Positions 1-11,340 of a stretch of DNA of 64,000 bases are shown piece by piece. Both the position numbers and the translations under genes were made by a program. The notes below the pieces were generated by a model. That model did no database searches. It saw only the letters and a program-made list of their open reading frames with translations, and had not been told where the DNA came from. How positions within the stretch are numbered: the first letter of the stretch is position 1; each line of letters starts with the position of its first letter. This DNA is from Thalassia testudinum (Eukaryota > Streptophyta > Magnoliopsida > Alismatales > Hydrocharitaceae), in assembly GCA_037157565.1 (NCBI GenBank), contig JAZHRO010000063.1, positions 150,028,501 through 150,092,500 of the forward strand, written 5' to 3'.

Positions 1-32
1 ACGAAACCACCGCCACTACACTCGCCGTGGTC

Positions 33-603
33 TGATGATGCTTCATAAACGCCAGTTTTTCATCATTCTTATGCATTAAAACAAACCTAGCTCTTATGAT
101 TTTGCTCTACAAACGGGTTTCTGGGTTGCATTTAGGCATCAATTAGGTTAGGCATGCATTGCATTTTTATTGTGTTTTTGATGTGTTTTTGTGAGTGTTA
201 GGGATAAACAGTTATTAGATCCCTAAAGCCTTACACTCTGGAAGGCAACTGGTGAAAGAGGAGCTCAAACTAGCTGGAACTCAGCTTGATCCAGCTCACC
301 ATAGTTGGAATCCAGCTCACTTGAACTAGGGTTAGCTCATCCTAGCTCCATTCAACTCGTCTCAGCTAAATGGTAGCTTAAGAGAGCTCATCTTAGTTCA
401 CTTTAGCTAAAGTTAGCTCAGATCCAACTCAACTTAGCTGATTCTCACTCATCTCAGCTCCTATCAATTCATTGGGAGCTCTAGCTAGCTCAACTGAGTT
501 GACTGGAGTTCACATCAGCTCAGGACCAGCTACATCCAACTCCACTCAACTCCAGCTATTCATTTTAGCTTAGGAAACTCAAGTCCAACTCTTAGGGACT
601 TAG
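33..603 (+). repeat. LTR fragment, U3 half (GyE LTR family), plus orientation
   Basis: This stretch matches the reverse complement of about 61695-62278, the U3 half of the GyE LTR. Shared features are the start (TGATG... then a cataaacgcc core), the gtgtttttgtgagtgt block near 185, and the AGCT-rich array from about 260 to 600. It stops abruptly at 603, where a second LTR piece begins in the opposite orientation. It is diverged from GyE but clearly the same family. Bases 1-32 show nothing I recognise. Confidence 0.8.
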
Positions 604-1230
604 TGATGTGAAAAATCACATGATTTGTAATTAGGGTTTTTAAAGTCGCTGTAACACGTGAATTCACATACGCTTTTAAATTTATATTTCTAGATAGGGG
701 AGTATCTAGGGTCGCCCAAGGAGGCAAGTTTGCAATTCAAATCTCTTGCTTTAAAGGGAAACTCAATCTTTCTTTTTAGTATTTTAAATATATAATTTTT
801 TTTGTTTTGAAATATGAGGGAAAAATGCGAATTGTGACGAAAAAGTAACTAACACCTATAATTACTAAGCTAAAACTTAAGAAATAAATATGACCCCTCC
901 CTAAGCTCACTATAGGCAAGTGAAGGCCTAGAGTAATTAGGAAGTGGAAGTGAAACAAGTGCTAGAATAAAGACAAGCAATTGACATAAGAAATTAAAAA
1001 GAAGGCTAATTAATTTAGCAAAATTTGTGTTCTTTTACAAAGACATGTAGAGGAATGCTTCTACTAGAAATGGAGAATATAAAAGCAATAAAAGAAACAT
1101 AAATCCTCTTGCAAAATCTGGTGAAGAAGGGAGTCTTCTTGCTCCAAGCCTAGCTTCTTCTTGGCTTGAAAAGAGGGTCTCCTTCTCCTCCTTCCTTAAA
1201 AGCTCCTCCAAGATGGATGCTCTCCACCTC
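604..1230 (-). repeat. LTR fragment, R/U5 half (GyE LTR family), minus orientation
   Basis: Directly alignable to 48987-49615 and 60004-60633, starting with the same TGATG terminus and the gatttgtaattagggttttt block. It therefore holds the 3' (U5) end of a minus-strand LTR. It contains the remnant of the LTR open reading frame discussed at 49418 and 60435 (here 1035-1343, minus strand, with the hydrophobic C-terminus still open). Homology ends at about 1230, where GyA leader sequence begins. About 1 kb of middle LTR is missing between this piece and the 33-603 piece. Confidence 0.8.
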
Positions 1231-1261
1231 AAGCAAATTGGATTTTGGTGAAATTGATCCC

Positions 1262-2878
1262 ATGGCTGACCAACAGCCTCCTCTGCCTTGGATCCACAAA
1301 AGGAATTCAGAAGGCAGCTGGAAGGATTTTTATGATCCTTCAAATTATGGGGAACGTCTCGGCATCCAGATTCAAGCCAGAGATGTAGAAATCAAGCCCC
1401 AGGTGTTAAGCTTGATCAAACATTATCATGGGCTTGGCTCCGAAGACCCGTTTCAGCACTTGGAGGACTTGACCACTTTGGTCTAGACCACCAAGGCACG
1501 AAATGTGAACGAGGAGCAAATGATCTTGAGGCTCTTCCCCCACTCTCTGAGGGATAAGGTCACTCATTGTATAGGACAATAAGAAGACCAATTGCAACTT
1601 GGAATGAGTTGAAATCGACCTTTCTGAAGAAATTCTTCCCAGTCGGACGTACTAATGCCTTGAGACGGGCAATCACTACCTTTACCCAGCGGCTGGGGGA
1701 GCAGTTTCATGTGGCCTAGGAGCGATTCTAGGACCTATTGCAGAGGTGTCCACACCACGAGGTGCCAAAATGGCAACTCGTGCAGATCTTCTATCATGGG
1801 TTGACTGGGCAACTCAGAAATCAGGTGGATGCTTCTTGCAGAGGCAATTTCCACAACAAAGACGCAGATAGTGCACACGATTTGTTTGAGGAAATGAGAG
1901 AGAATTCAATCAATCATGCCTCCATGGATACTTTTAACCGGTCCCATCAGTCCAGATCAAATGTCAATGAAGTCCATGATTCTCATTCATTTGATATGGA
2001 ATTGATTTGTAACAAACTTGACAAGGTGGACTTGGTTGCTAAGAGAATGGAAGAGTGGATGGCTGGAAATTCTATGAATAACTCTCGATCCACTCAATCC
2101 CAAAATTCGGGATTCCATTTTTCGTGAGCTCCTTATGGATGGGAGTTCGTGTATCAACTCGATGCGGCTCAACTTGTGAGTCAGCATTATTCAGAACCCC
2201 ACAGGTTCCAAACTAGGGCCTTTGATTCTAGTTTTTCTGATCCTTCCCTTTCTTTCTTTCCATCCTCACCCTATGAGGATGTTTGTGCTGTACAGGAGAA
2301 CGTTAGATCCAACCCCTACTCGAATGCTTATAATCTAGGTTGGGGAAACCACCCTAACTTCTCCTGGAAAAACTTGAGGCAACAGACCCAATTTCGATTC
2401 GGTAACTATGCTCTGCAACGACCAATGGGTCAGGGTCATGTGTATACTCAGTTGGCCCCAAATCAGGTCAATTAGCCAGCTTGGAATGCCCGTCAACCCG
2501 TAGGGCAGGCTGATTTGAACTGGCAAATGGGAGAGATGCAAGGATCCATGCTCCAGCTCATGTAGCAAATGAAAACTTTGCTAGAAAACTTGTAGATTGG
2601 GTTCATTGCTAACTCTCGTCAACCCGGATCTCTACCATCCCAACATGTACCCAACCGGAAAAATATTCTGAATCCAGGCAACCAAGCCCATGGGTATGGA
2701 AATCAGAGGGACCCACATGCACATGCTCAGGTGGTTGAGTAGGGTCCCTCCTCTTCTTCTTCTTCTTCTTCTGCACATCAACAATTCCTGGCTAATCAAG
2801 CCCCTCCAATCTTTCTTAACCCTCCCTAAGACCCAAACTCTTATGCATCTACAAATTCTGTCACCTTGAGGAGTGGTA
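1262..2878 (+). pseudogene. gag: GyA gag (capsid/nucleocapsid), degenerate
   Basis: Begins with ATG at 1262 (MADQQPP...). It has the Athila Gag signature region DFYDPSNYGER followed by a retrotransposon Gag core (LSLIKHYHGLGSEDPFQHLEDL), as in GyE. The core continues in shifted frames as far as the cysteine-poor C-terminal part rich in Gln, Asn and Pro. The first stop is a TAG at 1484 where GyE has Gln. A frameshift lies near 1565-1580 and further stops follow at Gln-like positions around 2473, 2563 and 2593. A Ser run (about 2750-2770) comes from a TTC microsatellite. No zinc knuckle is seen, as in the other Athila-like copies here. Confidence 0.75.
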
Positions 2879-3780
2879 AGCAAACTCAGGATCCAGAACC
2901 ACACTATTCTGATCTACCGAATCCTGAAGAACCTGAGGGGAGAGAGGAGAATTCTGGAGAAGAAATCAAGGCTCAGGAACCTGATTCCAAATATCTGACT
3001 CATGTTCCTTTTCCTGAAGCCTTGATCAAATCAAAGAAGTCTATTGATAGTAATGCAGAGCTTCTAAATATCTTTAAGAATGTTGAGATCAATATCTCGC
3101 TCTTCGATGCTATCAAGCATATACCAGCTTACGCAAGATTTTTAAAGGATTTATGTACACAAAAGCGTAAGTCGAGAGAATCTATTTTGAGGAAGGTGGT
3201 CCTCTTCGAGCAAGCTAGTTCTGTTATCCTGCACCACCTCCCTTAGAAAAAGAGAGATCCAGATGCTCCATTGATTTCTTGTGTCATCGGAGATCACACG
3301 TTTGATAGAGCACTTATGGATTTGGGTGCATCCAACAACCTAATTTCGACTTCTCTTTACGAGAAGTTTGGATTAGGTGAACTTCGGCAGACTTCAGTAA
3401 CACTACAGTTAGCGGACCGTTCGATCTCAAATCCGTGAGGCATTATTGAAGATGTTATAGTTAAGGTCAAGGATTTCTATTTTCCTGTAGATTTCCTTGT
3501 CCTTGACATGGATGTACCAGAAAATCTGAGGAACACGCCCATCATTCTGGGGCATCCGTTCTTGGCTACCACTAAGGCCAACATTAACTGTGAAAGCGGT
3601 AGCATGGAAATTGCCTTTGGGGATCAATGAATGAAATTGGATATTTTTAAGGTGGTTAATAAATTCGAGGATTGTGGATTTATTGAGGAACTTGAGGAGG
3701 ATAATGTAAACATTGAAACTTATTTAATGGTTTCTTCAATTGAAAGTTCCTCCTTTGATGATGAATTGGACTCGTAACCC
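2879..3780 (+). pseudogene. pol: GyA aspartic protease region, degenerate
   Basis: The pre-protease segment (NISLFDAIKHIPAYARFLKD and CTQKRKS) is shared with GyC, GyD and GyE. The retropepsin active site DLGAS lies at 3319-3333, followed by the conserved ADRS and ILGHPFLAT motifs of the protease fold. A TAG follows at 3244, a TGA at 3436 and a TGA near 3627, the last two probably from CGA. The role in an intact element is cleavage of the Gag-Pol polyprotein in the virus-like particle. The downstream acidic linker leads into reverse transcriptase. Confidence 0.8.
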
Positions 3781-3867
3781 TCTATTGTAGACCTGCCATC
3801 TTCTAAAGAGGTTATTGATTTTGTTCACTCACAACCTCTTCCTCTTGATGAGTCTTCAACATCCTCC

Positions 3868-4452
3868 TTACTGTCAATCATCAACCCGCTCCAGCTTAAA
3901 CTGAAACCATTGCCTGAGAATTTGAAATATCAATTTTCAGGACCTCAGAAGAAGCTCCCTATGATTATCAGTGCTAAATTAACAAAGGAGAAAGAGATTA
4001 AATTGATCAAGGTCCTGAAGGAACACAAGGAGGCAATTGGTTGGACCATTCATGACCTTAGGGGGATCGAGCCATCTTACTGTAATCATAGAATATTCTT
4101 GGAAGATGGATCCTGCCCTTCTCACCAGATGTAGAGGAGATTAAATCCAAATATGCGAGAAGTGGTCAAAAAGGAAACCATTAAGTGGCTTGATGCAGGA
4201 ATTATTTATCCAATCTTTGATAGTCCCTGTGTAAGTCTCATGCAGATTGTTCCCAAGAAAGTCGAGATTACCGTTGTGACTAACGAGAGAGGAGAATCTG
4301 TCACAACTCGTTCAACTTCCTCTTGGAGGGTGTGTGTTAATTATAGGAAGCTGAACACAGCCACGAAAAAGGATCATTTTCTCCTACCTTTCATTGATCA
4401 AATCTTGGAAAGATTAGTTGGGCAGAAGTACTTCTGTTTTCTTGATGGCTAC
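3868..4452 (+). pseudogene. pol: GyA reverse transcriptase, N-terminal part
   Basis: Carries the Athila reverse-transcriptase N-terminus: LKYQFSG, then the AIGWTIHDLRGI and IKWLDAGIIYPI motifs, the VPKK motif, and SWRVCVNYRKLN of the fingers. The frame ends at 4452 inside the FLDGY motif because solo LTR S1 was inserted there. A TAG at 4132 interrupts the frame. The second part resumes at 6612 after the five-base duplication GCTAC, and the two parts are in the same reading frame once the insert and one duplication are ignored. Confidence 0.85.
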
Positions 4453-4469
4453 TGATTGCGCAGCAATCA
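4453..4469 (+). other. S1 LTR-edge hairpin
   Basis: The first 17 bases form a perfect inverted repeat: TGATTGC, loop gca, GCAATCA. The same geometry (7-bp stem, 3-base loop) occurs at the LTR start of GyB and GyD with different stem sequences. Confidence 0.8.
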
Positions 4470-4900
4470 TAGGTCTTAATTGGCCTAGATTAAGTTAGGA
4501 CTTAGCATAAGTTAGGGTTATTCATGTATGCATACGCATTATCTGCATCTTTACTGCTTTCCTTTAGCTATGCATAAAATAATGTTATAATGTGCTGATT
4601 AAGTGCATTATGTCGATTGCAGGGAATAAGCTGATCAGGAGCTAGATCTGAAGCTGGATCAGGAATAACGGGAGTTGTAGTAGAGCTGGAGCAGAAGGCC
4701 TAGTTTAGATGTAGGAATAATAATGTAAGGGGGTTAAAGGTTTTCTATTCTATTAAGTAGAAATAAAGCAGTAAAATGTGAAGAGCTTAGGTCCATCCTA
4801 GCCCTAGGATAGCCTAGAGACTTCCCCAAGCCTTAGCCACCCTTAGATTAGGTCACAACACCCTAGGAAGCCCTAAAACCCTAGTTCCAACCCTTCTCTG

Positions 4901-5129
4901 GACATCCAGATAAGTTTTAAGACGTCCAGGACCCTTAGCCAACTCCCGCACACTTCAAACCCACTTCTGCAGTGTTATTGGATGTCCAAACACTTTGTCA
5001 GACGTCTAATTTCTGTAGAATACCCAAAACAAAACCTGAAATCCTTCCTGACTCTGATTGGACATCCAGACAACAAGTCTAGACTTTTGATTTTTGAGTA
5101 TAAGACGTCTGATTCTATAATTAGACGTC
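4901..5129 (+). promoter_or_regulatory. S1 array of paired GACGTC-like hexamers, 20-bp spacing
   Basis: Hexamers start at 4901 (gacatc) and 4921 (gacgtc), at 4981 (gatgtc) and 5001 (gacgtc), and at 5104 and 5124 (both gacgtc). Each pair is exactly 20 bp apart. A fourth, decayed pair may start at 5061 (gacatc) with a poor partner at about 5081. The array lies about 700-920 bp upstream of the TATA box, so in U3. GACGTC is the palindromic C-box core bound by plant bZIP factors (established knowledge). Use as an enhancer here is inference. Confidence 0.65.
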
Positions 5130-5590
5130 TGATACTACTCTCCAATTCCTGTTTTGAGATTTAAGCCTTGATCTTGGATCTCTAGGTCCCTAAACCCAAT
5201 TCCAACCCCATAGGAACCTAAATTAAGGTGCCCTAATCCTAGTACATCACCTCTAAACCTCCCTAAGGACCTAATTAGGTCCTCACTAAACCTAATTGAC
5301 TTGGATCTTAGTCAATTCCATCAGCCTATTCAATTGGACTCATTGAGTCCAATTGAGCCCTGATCTCAGCACACACTGTCCAAGTGGACTCAGTGAGAGT
5401 CCAATTGACCTAGACCTGACTTAATTGAGTTGTTTTACTCTCAATTAAGTTTCCACACATCCAATTAAACTTGTATTAAGTTTAATTGCACTTTACCTTA
5501 GTGAATTAGGGTTTATAACCCTAATTTGAGACTACCTTGACCTAAACCCACTAGAACCCAACCTAATCAACCTAGCCACCTAAGTTTCGA

Positions 5591-5622
5591 CCCACACACA
5601 CCCACACACACCCACACACACC
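5591..5622. repeat. Microsatellite (CCCACACACA)n
   Basis: Three 10-bp units of a CA-rich repeat inside solo LTR S1, upstream of its TATA box. Probably replication slippage. Confidence 0.9.
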
Positions 5623-5824
5623 ATCCACACGAAAATATCTAGCCTAGAGTTCTCTAGAACTCTCTACCAAGTGTGGTTGCCTTGGTTGAGCCATTCAATT
5701 TTTAGATCCACATTTAGTGGATCTAAAAACCACCATCAACCCTCTCTCTCTCACTCTCCCACGAGCTCCCACCATAGGCCTCTCTAGAGAATTCCATAAT
5801 TCTCTAGCGAGCTTCCCTTAGGTC

Positions 5825-5833
5825 TATAAAAAG
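5825..5833 (+). promoter_or_regulatory. S1 TATA box
   Basis: TATAAAAAG in a pyrimidine-rich context, about 1370 bp into the LTR and followed by a C/A-rich stretch typical of a plant LTR transcription start. Confidence 0.6.
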
Positions 5834-6611
5834 ACCCCTTGGGTGGCCATTTGCACCCATTCACTCCCTTGGCAATTGCTCTCCATTGGTGCCATTCACG
5901 CCACCTCCACTTAGCCACTCACTTCACCTCCACGAGCTCACTACCACCACCATGGAGGACACCATGCCGGGATGCTAGATCAACCCTACTTCTCTCCAAG
6001 GGTCGGCCTAAGCTACATTGGCCGCCCCTCATTCTCCTCTCGACCACTCCAAGGCCATCAGGGACCACCCCTGAATGCCCTCTATTCTTCTAGCTCTAGA
6101 TCATGCTCTTCATAATCTTTATTGCTTTCATTTACTGCTTAGTAGAGTAGTCTTACTTCTCCCCCAATGATGCATGCGAAATCCCCCCGCTGATTCTTGT
6201 ATGCAATTGTTTTCTGGTAGTTAGATTTAATTTTAGATTTAATTTTAAGCATTCATGTATAAGCTTTCCTCTAGATTTCCTTGTGCAACAACTCTCCCAC
6301 GATGAATGAAATTTCATTTTATATATATATATCTCTTATGTGTTTGAAATCACCTTGAGCTAAATGATTATCATATTTACGTGATTTAAGTGCCTGTTCT
6401 TTAATCGCCTATATATTACGCACCAGCATGTCATTTAAATAAAGTAGAGCGGCTTTAAGATCGATTTCAAAAACAAAAATAACGCCTCCCAGAGACGAAC
6501 AACCGAGACTCAAAGTCTCATTATTTTCAAAATAATATCTTTGTTGGATCGTATTTCGCAACTATACTACGACGCTTTTATCAAAAATGCGATCTACGAT
6601 TTCTCCCAATA

Positions 6612-7102
6612 GCTACTTGAGATACAACCAAGTTCCTATCCATCCCGAAGATTAGGAAAAAACTACTTTCACCTGTCCCTATGGAACCCTTGCTTTCCGT
6701 AGGATGCCTTTTGGTTTATGCAATGCACCTACGACTTTTCAAAGGTGTATGTTAGCCATTTTCTCTGACACGGTGGGAGAGTTTATAGAAGTCTTCATGG
6801 ATGATTTCTTTGTTTTTGGAGAATCGTTTGACTCTTGTTTGGCTAATCTGGAAATGATTCTTAAGTGATGTATCAAAACAAGATTGGTCCTTAGCTGGAA
6901 AAAGAGTCATTTCATGACACAAGAAGGCATCATCTTGGGTCATGTAATCTCTGAATGGGGAATTGAAGTGGATAAAGCTAAGGTTGATGCTATCTCTAAA
7001 CTTCCTCCTCCCACATCTGTTAAACAAATTCGATCATTTCTTGGTCATGTGAGATTCTACAGAAGATTCATCAAGGATTTCTTGAAGGTTGCTCATCCCT
7101 GA
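6612..7102 (+). pseudogene. pol: GyA reverse transcriptase, C-terminal part
   Basis: Continues the domain broken by S1. It contains FTCPYGTLAFRRMPFGLCNAP and the catalytic F-M-D-D motif at 6794-6805 (the Athila form of Y-x-D-D). The thumb region follows (FLGHVRFYRRFIKDF). Stops include a TAG just after the junction (6652), where relatives have Gln, and a TGA at 6865, where relatives have Arg. Both fit C-to-T decay. A frameshift near 7100 separates it from RNase H. Confidence 0.85.
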
Positions 7103-7640
7103 GCAATCTTCTCGCCAAAGACATGCCATTTGTTTTCGACGAATCATGCCATAAGGCATTTGATTTCTTGAAAATGACAGTCACTTGTGCTCCAGTGTTG
7201 CAACCACCAATTTGGACAGCCCCTTTTGAGATCATGACCGACGCTTCTGATTACGCGGTTGGGGCTGTCTTGGGTCAGAAAATAGATAGGAAGTCCTCTA
7301 TCATCTACTACGCTAGTAAAACTCTATATGAAGCTCAAAGGATTACACTATTACTGAAAAAGAATTACTAGCCGTAGTATTTGCTTTGGAAAAATTCAGG
7401 GCTTATCTCTTGGGGTCTCATGTTATCATCTATATCGACCACTCAGCCTTGAGATATCTCTTGGCTAAAAAGGATGCCAAACCCCGGTTTATTCATTGGA
7501 TTCTTCTGCTTCAAGAATTTAATCTTGAAATCAAGGATAAAAGTGGGGCACAGGATGTGGTGGCGAATCATTTGTCGAGACTCCTAAGTGATTCTTCTCG
7601 TCCGGACATCCCAATTGCTGACACTTTTTCAGTCGAAGCT
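7103..7640 (+). pseudogene. pol: GyA RNase H domain, degenerate
   Basis: FEIMTDASDYAVGAVLGQ gives the first catalytic Asp region of a Gypsy RNase H. YYASKTL and the ALEKFRAYLLGSHV and IYIDHSALRYLL motifs follow in a second frame (7386 onward), so there is one frameshift near 7340-7385. The segment ends with the connection region VVANHLSRL that leads to integrase. In a live element this activity removes RNA from the RNA:DNA hybrid and generates the polypurine primer. Confidence 0.8.
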
Positions 7641-8960
7641 ATCCTTGCAGTTTTAGGTGTCCAAACCTCGTGGTTTGCTGACATTGTTAACTATTTGGCC
7701 ATTGGTCAAATCCCCCAGGATTGGACCAAGCAACAATGGGACAGACTGAAATTTGAGGCCAAATACTACTTCTGGGAGGACCTTGAACTGTACCGCATCG
7801 GCTCTGATCAGATTATTCACCGATGTGTTCCGGAGAATGAATTCAACAGTATACTCGAGTTCTGCCATGCATCTGCGTGTGGTGGACATTTCTCCGGGAA
7901 AAAGACGGCTGCAAAAATTTTGCAATCTGGCTTCTACTGGCCATCTTTATTTAAGGATGCCCAGGATTTCTCAAGGTCATGTTCTCGATGTCAGGCACTT
8001 GGGAGAATAACCAAGAGAGATATGATACCCCTAAACCCAATTCTTCCTATCTAAATCTTCGATGTTTGGGGCATTGATTTCATGGGACCCTTTCTCCCTT
8101 CATTTGGACATCAGTACATTCTTGTTGCTATTGATTATGTGTCCAAATGGATTGAGGTGATTCCCAGCTGAACCAATGACCACAAGGTGGTCATCAATTT
8201 TGTCAAGAAAAATATCTTTAGTAGGTTCGGGATTCTGAGGGCCATCATCAGTGACGGTGGCACTCATTTTACTAATGCCTAATTCTGAAATTTGTTGGCC
8301 AAATACAGGGTTAATCACCGAATTTCAACACCTTACCATCTCTAGACGAATGGACAAGCCGAGATCTCTAATCGGGAGATCAAGAATATTTTGTAGAAAA
8401 CGGTTAGGCCTGATCGCAAGGACTGGACTCAAAAGCTTGAGGATGCTCTTTGGGCCTACCCTACGGTGTATAAAATGCCCATCGACATGTCTCCATTTCG
8501 TTTGGTGTATGGAAAGGCAAGTCATCTACTCGTAGAGATTGAACATAGGGCATTCTGGGTGATCAAGCAATGAAATTTATATATGAACTTAGCTGGGAAG
8601 ACTAGGAAACTCCAACTATCTGAGTTGGAAGAGCTTAGAAATGATGCATATGAGAATGCCAAGATCTATAAGGCTCGGACTAAAGCTCTATATGATCAAT
8701 TGATTTCCCGCAAGAGCTTTGAGCTGAACCAGAAGGTCTGGTTATTCGATTCTCGACTTAAGCTCTTTCCTGGAAAACGTAGATCTAAATGGAATGGCCC
8801 ATTCATTATGACTAGATTTTTCCAAATGGAGTCGTTCAGATCTCTGACCCAAAGATGGGTAACACATTTAAAGTCAACGGTCAACGTCTGAAGCCTGTTA
8901 TTGACCGTACTTTTCCAGAACCAGTCTCAGACACAGTTGCTCTAGCCATATTGTGACTTC
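7641..8960 (+). pseudogene. pol: GyA integrase, degenerate
   Basis: The HHCC zinc-binding N-domain lies at about 7855-8000 (CHASACGGHF and CSRCQ). The core follows with the Asp of WGIDFMGPF (about 8070) and the Asp of IISDGGTHF (about 8250), then SNREIKNIL with the catalytic Glu. The C-terminal domain is recognisable to about 8960 ([24 protein letters not shown]). At least seven stops interrupt it. Most fit CAG to TAG, CAA to TAA or CGA to TGA at positions where GyE keeps Gln or Arg. No chromodomain follows. Confidence 0.85.
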
Positions 8961-10324
8961 TTTGGCTGGACTTCGCATAACTGACGTCATTAAACTCAGC
9001 AGTTGTACATATGACACAAAGCTGACTCGAGCTTCATATTCAGGTGATATCTTTCATAATCTACCCTTTCTTTCATGTCTCTTTCTCAATGTGGACATTG
9101 CATCAGCTAGGCATGGGGGGTGGATTCATTTTTGAATCATTTTGTCAGCTTTGTGAAATTCTTGTAAATTGTATTTCTCTTCTTATTTATACATAAAAAA
9201 AATTTGAATTAGGAAGGAATATTTGGACATTAGGTCTTTTTAATCTTATGAAATATTACATTAGGATCTAAACACAAAGACCCTTCAGGTCTTTGGACTT
9301 AATCGGCCCGTGTATCCACGAAAATGTGGATTTATTTTTCGAGTCCTTGCCATCTTAATTCTATTGTAATTTGAGTAAATAAGTTTGGGTGATAAGTATA
9401 CGACTTATCAATCCACCCTCTGATTTGAGGGAACTTTGAGTCTTAAGCATCTACGTACTTTCTTTTCACTGACTTGTTGATCGGCGGTTTTAACAGAAAT
9501 TGGGAAGCTAATGAACCTTCTAGGGTGATATGGTTGGCAAGTTATCATGGGTAATAGCCCATAAGTAGGTTGTCCAGAGCCCAATCACCAGACCATTCTC
9601 TTCTTGCTGCCTTTAGGTAAATCTTAGACCAGGGAAGCCACCTACTTAAAAAAAAAAAAGAGAAAAAGAAAGTCAAAAAGAAAAGAAAAAAAAGAAAAGA
9701 AAAAGAAAACAAAAGAAATAAGCCACACTTCGCCGCACGAGTATGGCTGGCAAGTTGTCAGTGGTAACAGCTCATCGACCGGTTGTCCAGAACCCAGCTC
9801 AAGAAATGCACTTAAAATTCCCAAAACACTGGAAGAAGCGGAGAAGTAGAATAAATCGGGGAGATATACATTGGATTCACCCTTGTGTTGACCCCATAAA
9901 AATAAAAGTAGGGAGAAAGCTACCGGTTGTAGAGATACACCTTTAGGCAGAACTCTCTTTTTAAGGTCACCTAGAGGTATAGAAACCTGAAGTCCATTCT
10001 AATTGCCGATCAACGAGTCTGTCACATTCACAATAAGATGCTTAGAACTTAAGGTTCTCATCAAATCTTGGGTGAGTTGAATGGCCATAGAAAGCCACTC
10101 TTAAACCCTAAACTCAAAAATCAAGAAGATTAGAAAAGAAAAAAAAGAGAAAAAGAAATTTTTCTTTGAATAAGGAGAGAGCTTGAGGCGGTCTGCATTT
10201 TTGCAAATACCCGGGCACTGTTGTGTCTTTGAAAGTTCAGATCCTAAGTAAACATTTTCTTAATGATTGAAAATAACTTATGCTCAAATAATCCAACCTA
10301 ATTCTTTTATAAATAGCATATAGT
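8961..10324 (+). other. GyA 3' untranslated region (no gene)
   Basis: No conserved coding sequence lies between integrase and the polypurine tract, and no env-like gene is visible. It holds the post-pol purine motif (9091-9121), an A/G-rich low-complexity block (9647-9720), and two copies of a roughly 58-bp unit (about 9529-9585 and 9741-9799, sharing GGCAAGTT and GGTTGTCCAGA). These look like decayed relatives of the stem-loop units in GyB and GyD. Confidence 0.65.
9091..9121 (+). other. GyA post-pol motif: GGACATTGCA ... GGCATGGGGGGT
   Basis: The same two blocks, about 10 bases apart, occur after integrase in GyB (12832), GyD (45484) and GyE (52502, minus). The G-run resembles a polypurine tract but lies more than 1 kb before the true tract at the LTR. 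Confidence 0.7.
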
Positions 10325-10359
10325 TTTTGCTAGGGACTAGCAAAAGATAGGCATGGGAT
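10325..10359 (+). other. GyA pre-LTR hairpin and polypurine tract
   Basis: TTTTGCTA (10325-10332), loop gggac, TAGCAAAA (10338-10345): a perfect 8-bp stem. It is followed at once by the purine-rich tract gataggcatggga that should prime plus-strand DNA. The same hairpin precedes the tract in GyD and GyE. The tract is shortened (ATGGGAT instead of ATGGGGGT). Confidence 0.75.
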
Positions 10360-11017
10360 TACATAAAATGTCTATTTATGCATGTTCTTAAGCATAGAAA
10401 TGCATTACATACTATAAATATTGCATAGCATGCATCATCTTACATTTAGATTAGTTGAATAAAATGGTGGTTAATTGTCTCCTTTTATGATCAGGGACAG
10501 GGCAACTTTTTATCGGGGCCTCGGATCGAAGATCTAACCATACAGATCTGATCAAGGTGACGATTGGAGTTCAATGACTCTAAGATCGCCCTAATCAGAC
10601 ATCTGTAGCATCAGATAGAGACTGAGGAATCTTAGAAGATCAAGGGCCAAGATGGTGTGAATCCGCACTTCAGATGATAAATCCAACCACACGGATGGAT
10701 TCGGATCGACGGTCGCAGCCTAACAATGCGAAAATTGACTCAATCCGACACCCGTGGCACCATCTACATCACCCAGAAGATGGACGACCAAGATGGCACC
10801 ACATGGCACCATCTCGGTCGCCCAACCGGTCGCCTTTAACCTTTGAAGCTTCTAGCACCCTTGCCTCTTTGCCGTTGGATCAAGATCTAACGGCTGAGAG
10901 TGGATCCCAACCGGCGCTTGAAGACTCTTAAGGACAACTTGAAGACGCAACCTTGATTGTTGGATCTCAATCCAATGATCCAGATCATGCGATCAAGAGA
11001 TGCTCCACCTGCCCATC

Positions 11018-11073
11018 CACGCATGTAGCGCAGTGATAGAGTGCTCGTTCGCAGTTGAGCATGGGTCTGAGCC
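11018..11073 (+). other. tRNA-like module in GyA LTR (A-box and B-box)
   Basis: TAGCGCAGTGATAGAG (from 11025) resembles the A-box and D-arm of a tRNA, and GGTCTGAGCC (11064-11073) resembles a B-box (GGTTCGANYCC) with two changes. Spacing is close to that of a tRNA. No acceptor stem closes it, so it is not a working tRNA gene. The same module is present in GyC and S2. Confidence 0.5.
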
Positions 11074-11340
11074 GCGAGGAGCAGGAGTTGAGGCGCAAGT
11101 GAGCGGCCGCACTTGACTGCGCGATGAGGATCATACAGCCACATGCGCTCAATCCAAACCATGTGTCATCGCACGCTCGCATGTAACGCGGGATCGCATG
11201 CGCTAGGCACGTGTTGAGGCACTGCAATTATCAATCCTCAGCCGTTTGATCATAAGATCAAACGGCCGAGATTTGATGAACGTGGGCGGTGCGGGAGATG
11301 AGTGGGCGGAAGGCACGGTGCACGTCGCCCACGACCTGGG

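Larger units (their letters stand above)
4453..6611 (+). mobile_element. S1: solo LTR, 2159 bp, inserted in GyA reverse transcriptase
   Basis: Flanked by a perfect 5-bp target duplication, GCTAC at 4448-4452 and 6612-6616. The host open reading frame is interrupted exactly at this point. It begins TG and has a TATA box at about 5825. It encodes no retroelement protein and has no internal polypurine tract plus primer-site structure. That fits a solo LTR left by LTR-LTR recombination. The 3' end reads ...CAATA rather than the usual CA, so the last bases may have mutated. The family is not otherwise present in this window. Orientation is taken from the TATA box. The 84-codon frame at 5839-6093 is not supported as a gene. 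Confidence 0.85.

Noticed and set aside
9647..9720. A-rich tract as the tail of a SINE or LINE
   Set aside because: No target duplication or element body lies on either side. It is an A/G low-complexity block inside the GyA 3' untranslated region.
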